Assembly (NCBI RefSeq): GCF_014861485.1
Contig: NZ_JACZHT010000001.1
Location: 558,001-622,000 of the forward strand
Reading direction: 5' to 3'
DNA: 64,000 nucleotides
From: Phaeovibrio sulfidiphilus
GTDB lineage: Bacteria; Pseudomonadota; Alphaproteobacteria; Rhodospirillales; Rhodospirillaceae
Of the stretch, positions 36,847 through 45,325 are shown piece by piece. A model generated the notes under the pieces. That model saw nothing but the letters and a program-made list of their open reading frames with translations. It searched no databases and had not been told where the DNA came from. The stretch's first letter is position 1. Each line of letters begins with the position of its first letter. A program made the translations under genes and the position numbers.

Positions 36847-37597
36847 ACTGCACCGGCACCACCAGGGTGATGGTGCTGCCCCGGATCTCCTCCGGAGGCG
36901 CGGGCAGGGGGCTGGCCCGGGTGGTCAGCTCCACCGCCTCCCGGTCCAGAGCCGCATGGCCGCTGGAGGTGCGCAGCGCCGCCGAAAGAACCTGGCCGCT
37001 CCGGTCGATCACAATAGCGACATGGGCGGTTCCCTGAAGCGCCCGGGACCGGGCCGACGCCGGGTATCGCTTGCGCCGCTCCAGGTGCGCCAGGACACGC
37101 CCCTGCCAGGTCTGAAGCACCGCCGGAGACGGAGACGGAGCCCGGGCCGGGGCCTCGGCCGCCGCTGAGGGGGCCGCCGGGGCTGCACGCGGGGGCTCGG
37201 CGGCCGCCCTGGGCTGGGGCTTCACAGGCCTGGGGCGGGCAGCCGGCTCGGGCTTGGGCTCGACCGGGGGCTGGACCCGGGGTTCCGGTTCCGGCTCAGG
37301 CTCCGGAGGTGGAGGCGGAGGCTCCTCGGGGGGCGCGGGCTCAGGTGGCGCATCCTCCTCGGGGGGCGTGTCGGGCGCCGCGTCATCCGCAGGCGCGGCG
37401 GGCGCGGGAGCCAGGTCCACCATCAGCACCGGAGGCTCGGCCGCCGCAACGGGCGGCGGCGAACGGACCCCCAGCAGAAGCACGCCCAGCATCACATGTA
37501 CCCCCACCACGGCAAGGGTAGCCCCCACGATCAACCCCAGGGGTGGCCGGTCCTCACGGGCCACGTCCGCCAGCAGGACGGGTACGTCACGGCTCAT
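36833..37597 (-). CDS. tonB: TonB energy-transducing protein
   Basis: Spans the periplasm and passes proton-motive-force energy from ExbBD to outer-membrane receptors. 254 residues: a short cytoplasmic N-terminus, one TM helix (about 20-45), a long Pro/Glu and Pro/Lys-rich spacer (about 60-150), and a C-terminal TonB domain (about 165-254) with the RYPASAR.RALQGTAHVAI block. It overlaps exbD by 4 bases, so the exbB-exbD-tonB order is one operon. It should serve siderophore, haem or cobalamin receptors, none of which is in the window. Confidence 0.94.
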   Translation of the reverse strand: MSRDVPVLLADVAREDRPPLGLIVGATLAVVGVHVMLGVLLLGVRSPPPVAAAEPPVLMVDLAPAPAAPADDAAPDTPPEEDAPPEPAPPEEPPPPPPEPEPEPEPRVQPPVEPKPEPAARPRPVKPQPRAAAEPPRAAPAAPSAAAEAPARAPSPSPAVLQTWQGRVLAHLERRKRYPASARSRALQGTAHVAIVIDRSGQVLSAALRTSSGHAALDREAVELTTRASPLPAPPEEIRGSTITLVVPVQFSLR

Positions 37598-38025
37598 GGT
37601 GCCGCACTCTCCAGCCCCACGAAGGCGACCCTCAGGAACCCGGCGCCGCGAACCCGCTCCACCACGCCCATCAGCTGGCCGTAGGGCAGATCCTGATCGG
37701 CGTGGATGAACAGGCGTTCCTCCCGGTCGCCGCCGCTGGCGGTTTCAAGGGCCGCGCCCAGGGTCTCCAGGGTGACGGGCTCCTCCTGAAGGAAGAGCGC
37801 CCCGTCCGCGCGGATGCTCAGGGTCAGGGGCGGGGTGTCCCGCGGGGGCGCCGCAACCGGATTGACCTGCGGCAGGTCCACCTTGATATCCACCGTGGCC
37901 AGCGGGGCCGCGACCATGAAAATGATCAGCAGAACCAGCATCACGTCGATAAAGGGGACCACGTTGATCTCCGAGAGCTCGCCGGCAGCGGGCTCCCCGG
38001 CGTCGGAGGACAGGTACAGGGCCAT
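37594..38025 (-). CDS. exbD: ExbD biopolymer transport protein
   Basis: 143 residues, the normal size. A short cytoplasmic N-terminus is followed by a single TM helix with the essential Asp in the INVVPFIDVMLVLLIIFMV segment (Asp27), then a periplasmic domain with PLTLSIRADGALFL. With ExbB it forms the proton channel that energises TonB. The stop overlaps the tonB ATG; it begins 5 bases after exbB. Confidence 0.95.
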   Translation of the reverse strand: MALYLSSDAGEPAAGELSEINVVPFIDVMLVLLIIFMVAAPLATVDIKVDLPQVNPVAAPPRDTPPLTLSIRADGALFLQEEPVTLETLGAALETASGGDREERLFIHADQDLPYGQLMGVVERVRGAGFLRVAFVGLESAAP

Positions 38026-38030
38026 GGCGC

Positions 38031-38798
38031 CTACCCCGCTGCCCGCAGAACCGTGGCGGTCTCGAACTCAAGATCCCGGGACAGGAGCCGCATCACGGCC
38101 GAGGACGTGTCCCGCAGGGTTTTGCGGTAGGCGCTCAGGCGCCGGGTGGAGAGGTTGTAGAGGATCACCGCGGGGATGGCCGCCACCAGGCCCAGCGCCG
38201 TGGCCAGCAGAGCCTCGGCAATGCCCGGAGCCACCACCGCGAGGCTCGTGGTCCGGGTTGCCGCGATGCCGATAAAGCTGTTCATGATGCCCCACACCGT
38301 TCCGAACAGACCGATGAACGGCGCCGACGCGCCGACCGTGGCCAGGAACCCGAGGCCCGTGGTGCGCGTGTGCACCGCCGAGGCCTCGAGCCGTTCCAGC
38401 CGGGCGGCCACCCGCTCCTTGATGCCCTCGCGGCACAGGGGCATGTGCGCAAGGCGCGCAGCCGTCTGGGCCCGCTCGTCCCGGGCGCAACCGGGCAGGG
38501 CCAGCTCCGGGCCCTTGAACCGGTCCAGAAGCCGCAGGGCCTCGTCCAGGGTCCGGGCGGTCTCCAGAACCCCGAGAACCGTGCCCAGGCGCGCCTGGGC
38601 GGCCCGCATGTCCCTGGATCTCACAAGCCAGACAGACCAGGTCGCAACCGAGGCCAGGACCAGAACCACGATCACGGTCTGAACAATGAAGTCGGCGCCG
38701 AGAAACATGGCGGAAATGGACAGGTCCGAAGCCACCGGGAGATCGGGTGCGGCAGAGAGGGACGGGGCGGAGGGGGGAACGGCAGAGGGGGAGGGCAT
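38031..38798 (-). CDS. exbB: ExbB proton channel protein
   Basis: Pentameric inner-membrane channel of the TonB system, about 255 residues. A TM helix near residues 35-60, a cytoplasmic region, then two helices with the family core LATVGASAPFIGLFGTVWGI and the GIAEALLATALGLVAAIPAV block. I chose the ATG at 38798, which has GAGG 7 bases upstream; an ATG at 38855 would add 19 residues but would put the Fur-like box within 5 bases of the start. First gene of the operon. Confidence 0.94.
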   Translation of the reverse strand: MPSPSAVPPSAPSLSAAPDLPVASDLSISAMFLGADFIVQTVIVVLVLASVATWSVWLVRSRDMRAAQARLGTVLGVLETARTLDEALRLLDRFKGPELALPGCARDERAQTAARLAHMPLCREGIKERVAARLERLEASAVHTRTTGLGFLATVGASAPFIGLFGTVWGIMNSFIGIAATRTTSLAVVAPGIAEALLATALGLVAAIPAVILYNLSTRRLSAYRKTLRDTSSAVMRLLSRDLEFETATVLRAAG

Positions 38799-38860
38799 GC
38801 GGAACCTCGCACGGAAACGGGGGCAGGATACGACCGTGACGATGTCGGCCGGCATTGCGC

Positions 38861-38880
38861 CTGATAGTCATTCTCTTTAC
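38861..38880 (-). promoter_or_regulatory. Fur-box-like site upstream of exbB
   Basis: On the minus strand GAGAATGACTATC matches 11 of 13 bases of the Fur core GATAATGATTATC. It sits about 63 bases before the chosen exbB start, in an AT-richer spot of GC-rich DNA. Iron repression of exbB-exbD-tonB is the usual arrangement. Confidence 0.6.
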
Positions 38881-39871
38881 AGGGGTTTGTCAAGGGTGTT
38901 CCCCCGGGAAATCGCGCGGCGCACGTGGGGCAAAACGCCCGCGCCACAGACAACACCGTTCGGCCACGGGCAACGCCCTCCGCAACGGAGCCCAGCAGCC
39001 AGTGCCCCAAAGTGCCCCTGCGTCTCCCCCGTGTCCGGCCTCACCGCCCCCTCCCTGATCTCGGCCACTCCGGCGCACTCCCGCCTGGCAACGCTGTTCG
39101 GCCACGGGCAGCCCCGGGCCCGAAATCCGTCCCACGTCCGCGACCGCCCCGGGGGTTCAGAGGCGCATCCGCCAGCGCCACGGAGGCCCCTCCAACCCGG
39201 GTTCACCGCCCACCCTGCCGCCCCGTGGCAGCGAGGCCCCGGGCTCGTCCCGAACCGTCCCGCCGCCGCGCCGGCCGCTCCGGGCTGCCCGGACCTCAGG
39301 CCCAGCCCTTCACCTCGGCGCCTGTCGCTGCCCGTCCCTTCCTTTTCCGTCCTTTCCCCCGCGGGCCCAAACGCGAGCCCCCCGCCCCCCCGAAACATTG
39401 GGAATCCCGGCGCGGGCACCGGTTGCGTCCCTGCCCAAACCACGCTACACAGCAGGGCCGGGGACACACCGCCCCCCGGACACCCCAGTCCGGCCGGTCC
39501 CGGACCCCGCCAACCCCCTACCCCGGCCACCCGGCCCGCCGCTGCCCCGCCCAACCGCCCGACGCCCGGAACGCCGGATGCCACCGCGGACACAGGACAG
39601 GGCCCAGGCCGCCGGATCGAACGGGAGTTCGCCCCGCCTCCGGGCCACCCCGGTTCCGAGCCGGGCAACGCCCCGGACCGATCGGCGCCCCAGAGCGGGC
39701 CCCCGGAGCTCCGTCTGCGGCCGTGTCCTGATGTCGCCCCGCGCCCGCGCCCGAGGCCCCGCCAACCGGAGGGCCCCGGGTCCACCGGACCGGGGATCTG
39801 CGGGATCCGGATCCGGTTCCGGGCGTCCGGTTTTTCGTTTTCCGTTTCCCTTCTGACTGTCAGGGTTCCCA
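38881..39871. other. 1-kb gene-free region between exbB and uup
   Basis: Very C-rich on the plus strand, with no open frame of normal composition. A 17-18 bp word (GTTCGGCCACGGGCA plus flanks) occurs near 38957 and 39094. The promoters of both divergent genes must lie here; only the Fur-like box could be supported. Confidence 0.5.
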
Positions 39872-41722
39872 ATGGCTGCGCTTCCCCCCCTTCTGTCCCT
39901 TCGCGGAATCACCCTGGGCTACGGCGCCCGTCCCCTGTTCCGGGGCCTGGACCTGGACGTGGAGCCCGACGCCCGGCTTGCCCTTGTCGGGCGCAACGGA
40001 TCGGGGAAATCCACGCTCCTGAAGATCCTGGCCGGAGACCTGGAGCCCGACTCGGGCACCGTCTTCCGGAAGCCGGGGACCACGGTGGCCACGGTGACCC
40101 AGGAGCCGGACCTGTCCGGGTTCGGGTCGCTGCGCGATGCGGTGGCCTCGGGGCTGCCGGAAAGCGAGGGGACCGAGGTCCACCGCGCCGACCGCCTTCT
40201 GGAGGGGCTGGGACTGGATCCGGACCGCTCGCCCGTCGGGCTGTCCGGCGGCGAGGCCCGGCGCGTGGCCATTGCCCGCGCCCTTGTGGCCGAACCCGAA
40301 GTCCTGCTTCTGGACGAGCCCACCAACCACCTGGACATCCCGGCGATCCTGTGGCTGGAGGAGCGGCTGCGGGCCTTCCGGGGCTCGCTGGTTCTCATCT
40401 CCCACGACCGGGCGTTCCTGTCGCGCCTGAGCCGGGCCACCCTGTGGCTGGACCGGGGCACCGTGCGCCGCCTGGACCGGGGCTTCGACGCCTTCGAGGC
40501 CTGGCGGGACGAGACCTTCGAGAACGAGGCCACCGCCGCCCACAAGCTGGACCGCCTGATCAAGGAGGAGGCCCGCTGGGCCGTGGAGGGCATCAGCGCC
40601 CGCCGCAAGCGCAACCAGGGGCGCCTTGCCCGGCTTCGGGAGCTGCGCACGGAGCGCGCCAGCGCCGTGGCCCGCCCCGGGCAGGTCCGGCTCCAGGCGG
40701 AGACCGGCTCCCAGTCCGGCAAGATGGTGGTGGAGGCCGAGGCCCTGGAAAAGGGCTACGGCGGACGAACCCTTGTGCGCTCGTTCACCACCCGCATCCT
40801 GCGGGGGGACAAGGTGGCCCTGGTGGGGCCCAACGGCGCCGGGAAAACCACGCTTCTGAAAATGCTGGTGGGCGAGCTGGAGCCGGATGCGGGAACCATC
40901 CGGTTTGGCACCAAACTGTCCCTGACCTTCCTGGACCAGGGACGCTCCAGCCTGGATCCGGACAAGACCCTGAAGGACACCCTGTGCGACGCCGGGGGCG
41001 ACATGGTGGACGTGCTGGGCACCCCGCGCCACGTGCACAGCTACCTGCGGGACTTCCTGTTCGACGACTCCCGGGCCAACAGCCCGGTGGGCTCCCTGTC
41101 CGGGGGCGAGAAGAACCGACTCCTGCTGGCCCGCGCCCTGGCCCGTCCGTCCAACGTGCTGGTGCTGGACGAGCCCACCAACGATCTCGACATGGAGACG
41201 CTGGACCTGCTGGAGGAAATGCTCTCCACCTACTCGGGGACGCTCCTTCTGGTCAGCCACGACCGGGACTTCATCGACCGGGTCGCCACCTCCACCATCC
41301 TGCTGGACGGCCGCGGCGGCGTGATCGAATACGCGGGCGGCTACACGGACGCCATCGCCCAGGCCGGGGGCCCGCCCTGGGAGACCGGAACCCCGGAGCG
41401 CTCGGGTGACACCCGCCCGTCGGCTGAGCGCCCCGCCGCCCGCGCCGCCGAGCGCCCGGCTCCGAAACCCTCGAAGCCGTCGAAGCTGTCCTACCGGGAG
41501 AAGCGCCGGCTGGAGGAGCTCCCCGGGGAAATGGCCGCGCTTCAGGAGGAACTCCAGGCGCTGGAGGCGGCCCTGTCCGATGCCTCCCTCTACAGCCGGG
41601 ATCCGGACGGCCACGCCGCCAAGGCCGAGCGCCACCAGAAGGCCACGAACGACCTGGCCCGCTGCGAGGAGGAGTGGCTGACCCTGGAGCTCCGGCGGGA
41701 GGAACTGGAGGGAGGCGCCTGA
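39872..41722 (+). CDS. uup: ABC-F ATPase, Uup-like
   Basis: 616 residues with two ABC cassettes on one chain and no membrane domain. Cassette 1 has GRNGSGKST (about 40), LSGGEARRVAIARAL and LLLDEPTNHLD; cassette 2 has GPNGAGKTT (about 327), LSGGEKNRLLLARAL and LVLDEPTNDLD. A linker (about 225-280) and a C-terminal coiled coil (about 535-612) mark the Uup branch, which is linked to DNA and ribosome-associated quality control. The last 80 residues begin with a Pro/Ala/Arg/Lys-rich segment. Alternative ABC-F members lack this C-terminal coil. Confidence 0.93.
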   Translation: MAALPPLLSLRGITLGYGARPLFRGLDLDVEPDARLALVGRNGSGKSTLLKILAGDLEPDSGTVFRKPGTTVATVTQEPDLSGFGSLRDAVASGLPESEGTEVHRADRLLEGLGLDPDRSPVGLSGGEARRVAIARALVAEPEVLLLDEPTNHLDIPAILWLEERLRAFRGSLVLISHDRAFLSRLSRATLWLDRGTVRRLDRGFDAFEAWRDETFENEATAAHKLDRLIKEEARWAVEGISARRKRNQGRLARLRELRTERASAVARPGQVRLQAETGSQSGKMVVEAEALEKGYGGRTLVRSFTTRILRGDKVALVGPNGAGKTTLLKMLVGELEPDAGTIRFGTKLSLTFLDQGRSSLDPDKTLKDTLCDAGGDMVDVLGTPRHVHSYLRDFLFDDSRANSPVGSLSGGEKNRLLLARALARPSNVLVLDEPTNDLDMETLDLLEEMLSTYSGTLLLVSHDRDFIDRVATSTILLDGRGGVIEYAGGYTDAIAQAGGPPWETGTPERSGDTRPSAERPAARAAERPAPKPSKPSKLSYREKRRLEELPGEMAALQEELQALEAALSDASLYSRDPDGHAAKAERHQKATNDLARCEEEWLTLELRREELEGGA

Positions 41723-42083
41723 CCCGCGCTCCCGGACCGCCGCTTGAGGCCCAGCGCGCGCCGGGCCCGACGCTCCCCGCCCCGGCTCTCACCCAACCGG
41801 GGCGACCATAACCGGCGCTTCCTGCTGACCCACGCTCCCGGCCCACGCGCCTACAACAGGCTCCCCGGGGGCGCCGGAGTGGCGCTCCCACCACGGACCC
41901 GCGCGCCCGTACAGCCCCCTGCCCGTCCAGCCGTCCCGGGGGCCCCATAACCGCGTCTGCCCCGACCCGCTCCCGCCCTGAAAAAGCCCCACCGCCGTCT
42001 TACGACGACCACGGGTGTGTGGCTTCCTTCCGGGACTGAACATGTCAGGCCCCCGCCCTGTCCTGTGGACCCCGGAGACGCTC

Positions 42084-42812
42084 ATGAAGGCACTCAACAA
42101 ACCGGCGCTGATCGGCCTCATTGGCGGCCTGAGCTGGGCCAGCACCGCGACCTACTACCGGGAGATCAACACGGTGGTGGGGGAACGCCGGGGCGGGCTC
42201 CACTCGGCGCGCTGCCTGATCCACAGCGTGGACTTCCAGGAGCTGGCGGAGTGCCAGAGCCAGGGCCGCTGGGATGACGCGGCCCGGATCCTCGCGGACG
42301 CCGCCCGCAGCCTGGAGAGCGGAGGCGCGGACTTCTTCCTTCTGTGCACCAACACCATGCACAAGGTGGCCGACGCCCTGGAGGATACGGTGTCGATCCC
42401 GTTCCTGCACATTGCGGACGCGACCGCCGCCGCCATCCTGACGACGGACGTCCGCACCGTGGGGCTTCTGGGAACCCGGTACACCATGGAGCTGGGCTTC
42501 TATGCGGACCGGCTGAAATCCCACGGCCTGACGGTTCTGGTCCCCGAGGCGGACCAGCGCCGGGACATCGACCGGATCATCTTCGAGGAACTGTGCCGGG
42601 AGCGGATCGAGGACACCTCGCGGGACCGTTACCGGGAGGTGATCGCGGACCTGAACGCCCGCGGGGCCGAAGGGGTCATCCTGGGCTGCACGGAAATCGG
42701 CCTGCTGATCGGAGACGGGGACAGCCCGGTGCCCCTGTTTGACACGGCCCGGATCCATGCCCGCATGGCGGCCCTGAAATCTCTGGCCTCGTGCGAACCG
42801 ACGGACAGCTGA
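42084..42812 (+). CDS. Aspartate/glutamate racemase family protein
   Basis: 242 residues. The fold of cofactor-independent racemases is indicated by LIGLIGGLSWAST near the N-terminus and by the two catalytic Cys segments, LCTNTMHKVA (near residue 90) and ILGCTEIGLLI (near 200). The enzymes interconvert L- and D-forms of Asp or Glu; this branch (YgeA-like) has broad amino-acid racemase activity in some members. The ATG at 42084 follows GGAG by 7 bases. It stands alone, so its physiological role is open. Confidence 0.88.
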   Translation: MKALNKPALIGLIGGLSWASTATYYREINTVVGERRGGLHSARCLIHSVDFQELAECQSQGRWDDAARILADAARSLESGGADFFLLCTNTMHKVADALEDTVSIPFLHIADATAAAILTTDVRTVGLLGTRYTMELGFYADRLKSHGLTVLVPEADQRRDIDRIIFEELCRERIEDTSRDRYREVIADLNARGAEGVILGCTEIGLLIGDGDSPVPLFDTARIHARMAALKSLASCEPTDS

Positions 42813-43346
42813 GCCCCGGACACCGGCGCCGCACCCTGCCAGCGCCCCGCGCCCGCCCCACACCCGGGCCCCGCACATCGGGGCCACGCCAGCGCCCGGA
42901 ACGGAGCCGCGCCCCGGACCGACCCGATGGACGCCGAACCAGCGCCCGGAACGGAGCCCCGGCGCATGACCGCCCCGATGCGCCCCAATGCGCACCGGAT
43001 CCGGTTCCGAAGCCCGCCCACTCACCCCATCCACCACAGAAAAAGCCCGCACGATCCGGTCCGGAACGGCGAGCTCTTCTTTTCGGGACGGGCCCGTCGG
43101 GGCGGGGTTCGCCCCCTCGTTCGGGGACACCAAGGCGGGGCCAGGTCCGCCCCGCTCGAAACCACCCGGTTGCGGCACCCCACCGGCGACGAGACCACCC
43201 GCCACCCGCGGCGACGGAGCGTGCCGAGCCCGGTCGCACGCCCCGCGCCCGAAGCCCCCGGCGGTACACCCGCCGGAGACCAGGACACCAGACAAGGACA
43301 GCGGCCCCGGCTGTCCGGAGCGGGCGCGGACGGGACGCGGATGCGA
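42813..43346. other. Gene-free stretch with a 20-bp direct repeat
   Basis: CCAGCGCCCGGAACGGAGCC is found at 42889-42908 and again at 42939-42958, 50 bases apart. No gene is supported in the region. Confidence 0.5.
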
Positions 43347-43631
43347 TCAGGCGTCCGGCGTCCGGTTGCCCTCGCCCCGCTCCACAAGGGTTCTGAGGGA
43401 CGCGCGGATATCCAGAATGGCATAAATCAGCCCGAAGGAGAGGATCACACCGGTCACTCCAACGATCAGGGAGACAAGGGCCAGCAACAGACCGATGAGG
43501 GGAGACCCCTGCAGGGGGTGCCCCGCCTCGCTCGCGATGCCAAGGGAAAACAACAGAACCCCGATGAGGGACAGGATGAACGCGAAGTTCAGAAAGCTCT
43601 CGAAAACACGACCGACCCAGGAACGGACCAT
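43347..43631 (-). CDS. Small two-helix membrane protein
   Basis: 94 residues with two strongly hydrophobic helices (about 12-32 and 46-70) and charged ends, of the kind seen in DUF4282-like proteins, though that assignment is weak. The start ATG at 43631 has a GGGGGGTG ribosome-binding site. No catalytic motif. It is divergent from the next small membrane protein. Confidence 0.6.
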   Translation of the reverse strand: MVRSWVGRVFESFLNFAFILSLIGVLLFSLGIASEAGHPLQGSPLIGLLLALVSLIVGVTGVILSFGLIYAILDIRASLRTLVERGEGNRTPDA

Positions 43632-43879
43632 GCTCACACCCCCCCATGTTGATTGTAATGACTTCAGTGTGCACGCTCTTGCGCACCCCAGCAAGCACAA
43701 ACAACCCGGGCACACGCCCCGACGGGAGGCCACGCTCCCCGGCTCTCCGGCCCCCATGCGCCGGGAAAGCGCCCCGGTGACAGGCCCCTGTTCCGGTGCA
43801 ACGTGCTTGCATACAACACAAAAGCGATGAAAAATGCCCCCGCAACCGCACTCGAGAAACCGACCTGCGAGGCCCGTCC

Positions 43880-44440
43880 ATGCCGTTCCATGCCCTGATG
43901 AAGGCCTTTTTCACCATCGCGCTCTATCTTGCGTGCGCACTCATCCTGTTCGAGGAATCCCTGACCTTCGGGGTGTCTGACCGGATGCGGGCCTTCTCTC
44001 CGTCGCCGGTCTATCTGTCGGTGGGCGTGCCCGCGCTGGTCTGCGGGGTTCTGACGGCCTTTGCCTCGCCGCGCCACACCGAATTTTCCTTTGTGGTCCA
44101 CTCGGCACTCCTGGGGGCGGGGAGCTATGTTGCCTTCCTCCTGGCCTTCGTCGGCCTTCGCGGCGCGGGGATGCTGGCTCTCACCCACGGCGACTCCGCG
44201 GGCGGGCTCATCACCACGTCCCTGGGCCAGACCGTGAACTCCGTCGCGTTCGGGATCACCTTCGGGCTTGCCGCCGCGCTCCCGGCCCTGCTGATCCGCC
44301 CCCGGCGAGCCGACATCGGAGACGGGGAGCTCTTCTTTTTCGCCGGGCGCCTGGCCACGGTCCTGGTCACCGCAGCGGCCACCGCCATCGTGGGCCTGAT
44401 GGTGGGAGGCCGCCTGATCCCGCACCTCAAGGTGTTTTAG
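43880..44440 (+). CDS. Unassigned membrane protein
   Basis: 186 residues with about five hydrophobic segments (residues 7-24, 42-61, 70-95, 112-135 and 152-178). No family motif was recognised. The ATG at 43880 is chosen because it begins just before the first helix and has GAGG upstream; the frame is open to 43796. It precedes an SDR gene on the same strand by 68 bases. Confidence 0.6.
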   Translation: MPFHALMKAFFTIALYLACALILFEESLTFGVSDRMRAFSPSPVYLSVGVPALVCGVLTAFASPRHTEFSFVVHSALLGAGSYVAFLLAFVGLRGAGMLALTHGDSAGGLITTSLGQTVNSVAFGITFGLAAALPALLIRPRRADIGDGELFFFAGRLATVLVTAAATAIVGLMVGGRLIPHLKVF

Positions 44441-44508
44441 TCCGGGACAAAACCCGCCGCCTGGTCTAAACAGACAGCGCTTCACCACACCAACGGAGGG
44501 GAAAGAGA

Positions 44509-45234
44509 ATGGCGGATCGCCTTCAGGATCGTCTGTGTCTGATCACCGGCGCGAGCCGCGGCATCGGACGCGCCGTGGCCAAAAAGTTTGCGGCGGAGGG
44601 CGCGCACGTGATCGCGCTGGCCCGGACGGAAGGAGCGCTGGTCGAGCTGGACGACGAAATTCGCGAGGCCGGGGGAAAGCCCGCCACGCTCATCGTCGAG
44701 GACATCACCGACTCGGACAAGGTCGACCAGATCGGCGCCGCCCTGTTCGAGCGCTTCGGACGCCTGGACGTCCTGGTGTCCTGCGCCGGGATCATCGGAT
44801 CGCTGACGCCGGTCAACATGATCAAGCCGAAGGACTGGGATGCGGTCCTCAAGACAAACCTGACGGCCCAGTACCGCCTGATCCGCTCGTTCGACCCGCT
44901 GCTGCGGGCCTCCAGCGCCGGGCGCGCCATCTTCCCGACGTCCCGCTACGCCACGGGCTTCAAGCCCTACTGGGCGGCCTACGCGGTGGCCCAGGCCGGA
45001 CTGGAAACCATGGTCCGCATGTGGGCCCACGAGGTGCACAACGTCTCGCCCCTGCGGGTCAACCTGATCGACCCGGGCCCGGTGGACACGAACCTGCGGG
45101 CCAAGGCCTTCCCCGGAGAGGACGAAACCCGTCACCCCTCGCCGGACCAGGTCGCCGAGGCCTTTCTTGATCTTGCCGTCCCCGAATTTACAGAATACGC
45201 TCAGACTATCCGGTTCGCAGACCGAAACGGCTGA
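44509..45234 (+). CDS. SDR-family protein lacking the catalytic Lys
   Basis: 241 residues, a Rossmann-fold short-chain dehydrogenase/reductase. The nucleotide-binding TGASRGIG (14-21), CAGIIG in place of NNAG (92-97), the Asn of LKTNL (117), and Ser145-Tyr158 at the usual spacing are present. The residue that should be Lys in YxxxK is Gln162 (YAVAQ). That Lys normally orients the ribose and lowers the Tyr pKa, so activity may be altered or lost. A GGAGGGGA-type ribosome-binding site precedes the ATG. A GC hairpin follows at 45242. Confidence 0.88.
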   Translation: MADRLQDRLCLITGASRGIGRAVAKKFAAEGAHVIALARTEGALVELDDEIREAGGKPATLIVEDITDSDKVDQIGAALFERFGRLDVLVSCAGIIGSLTPVNMIKPKDWDAVLKTNLTAQYRLIRSFDPLLRASSAGRAIFPTSRYATGFKPYWAAYAVAQAGLETMVRMWAHEVHNVSPLRVNLIDPGPVDTNLRAKAFPGEDETRHPSPDQVAEAFLDLAVPEFTEYAQTIRFADRNG

Positions 45235-45241
45235 CGAGAGA

Positions 45242-45261
45242 GCCGGCCCCCCGGGGCCGGC
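45242..45261 (+). terminator. GC hairpin after the SDR gene
   Basis: GCCGGCCCC and GGGGCCGGC are perfectly complementary with two bases between them, giving a very stable stem followed by CCTTCCCTTC. The T-tract is poor, so termination may be partial. Confidence 0.4.
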
Positions 45262-45325
45262 CTTCCCTTCGGGCAGACCGCCGCAGGAGAAACCGGCAAC
45301 AGGATCCATAGTCGGGACAACTTCG

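Noticed and set aside
45167-45325. N-terminal extension of the transporter overlapping the SDR gene
   Set aside because: The added residues are Pro/Gly-rich, overlap the SDR gene in another frame, and cross a GC hairpin; the GTG at 45326 fits better.
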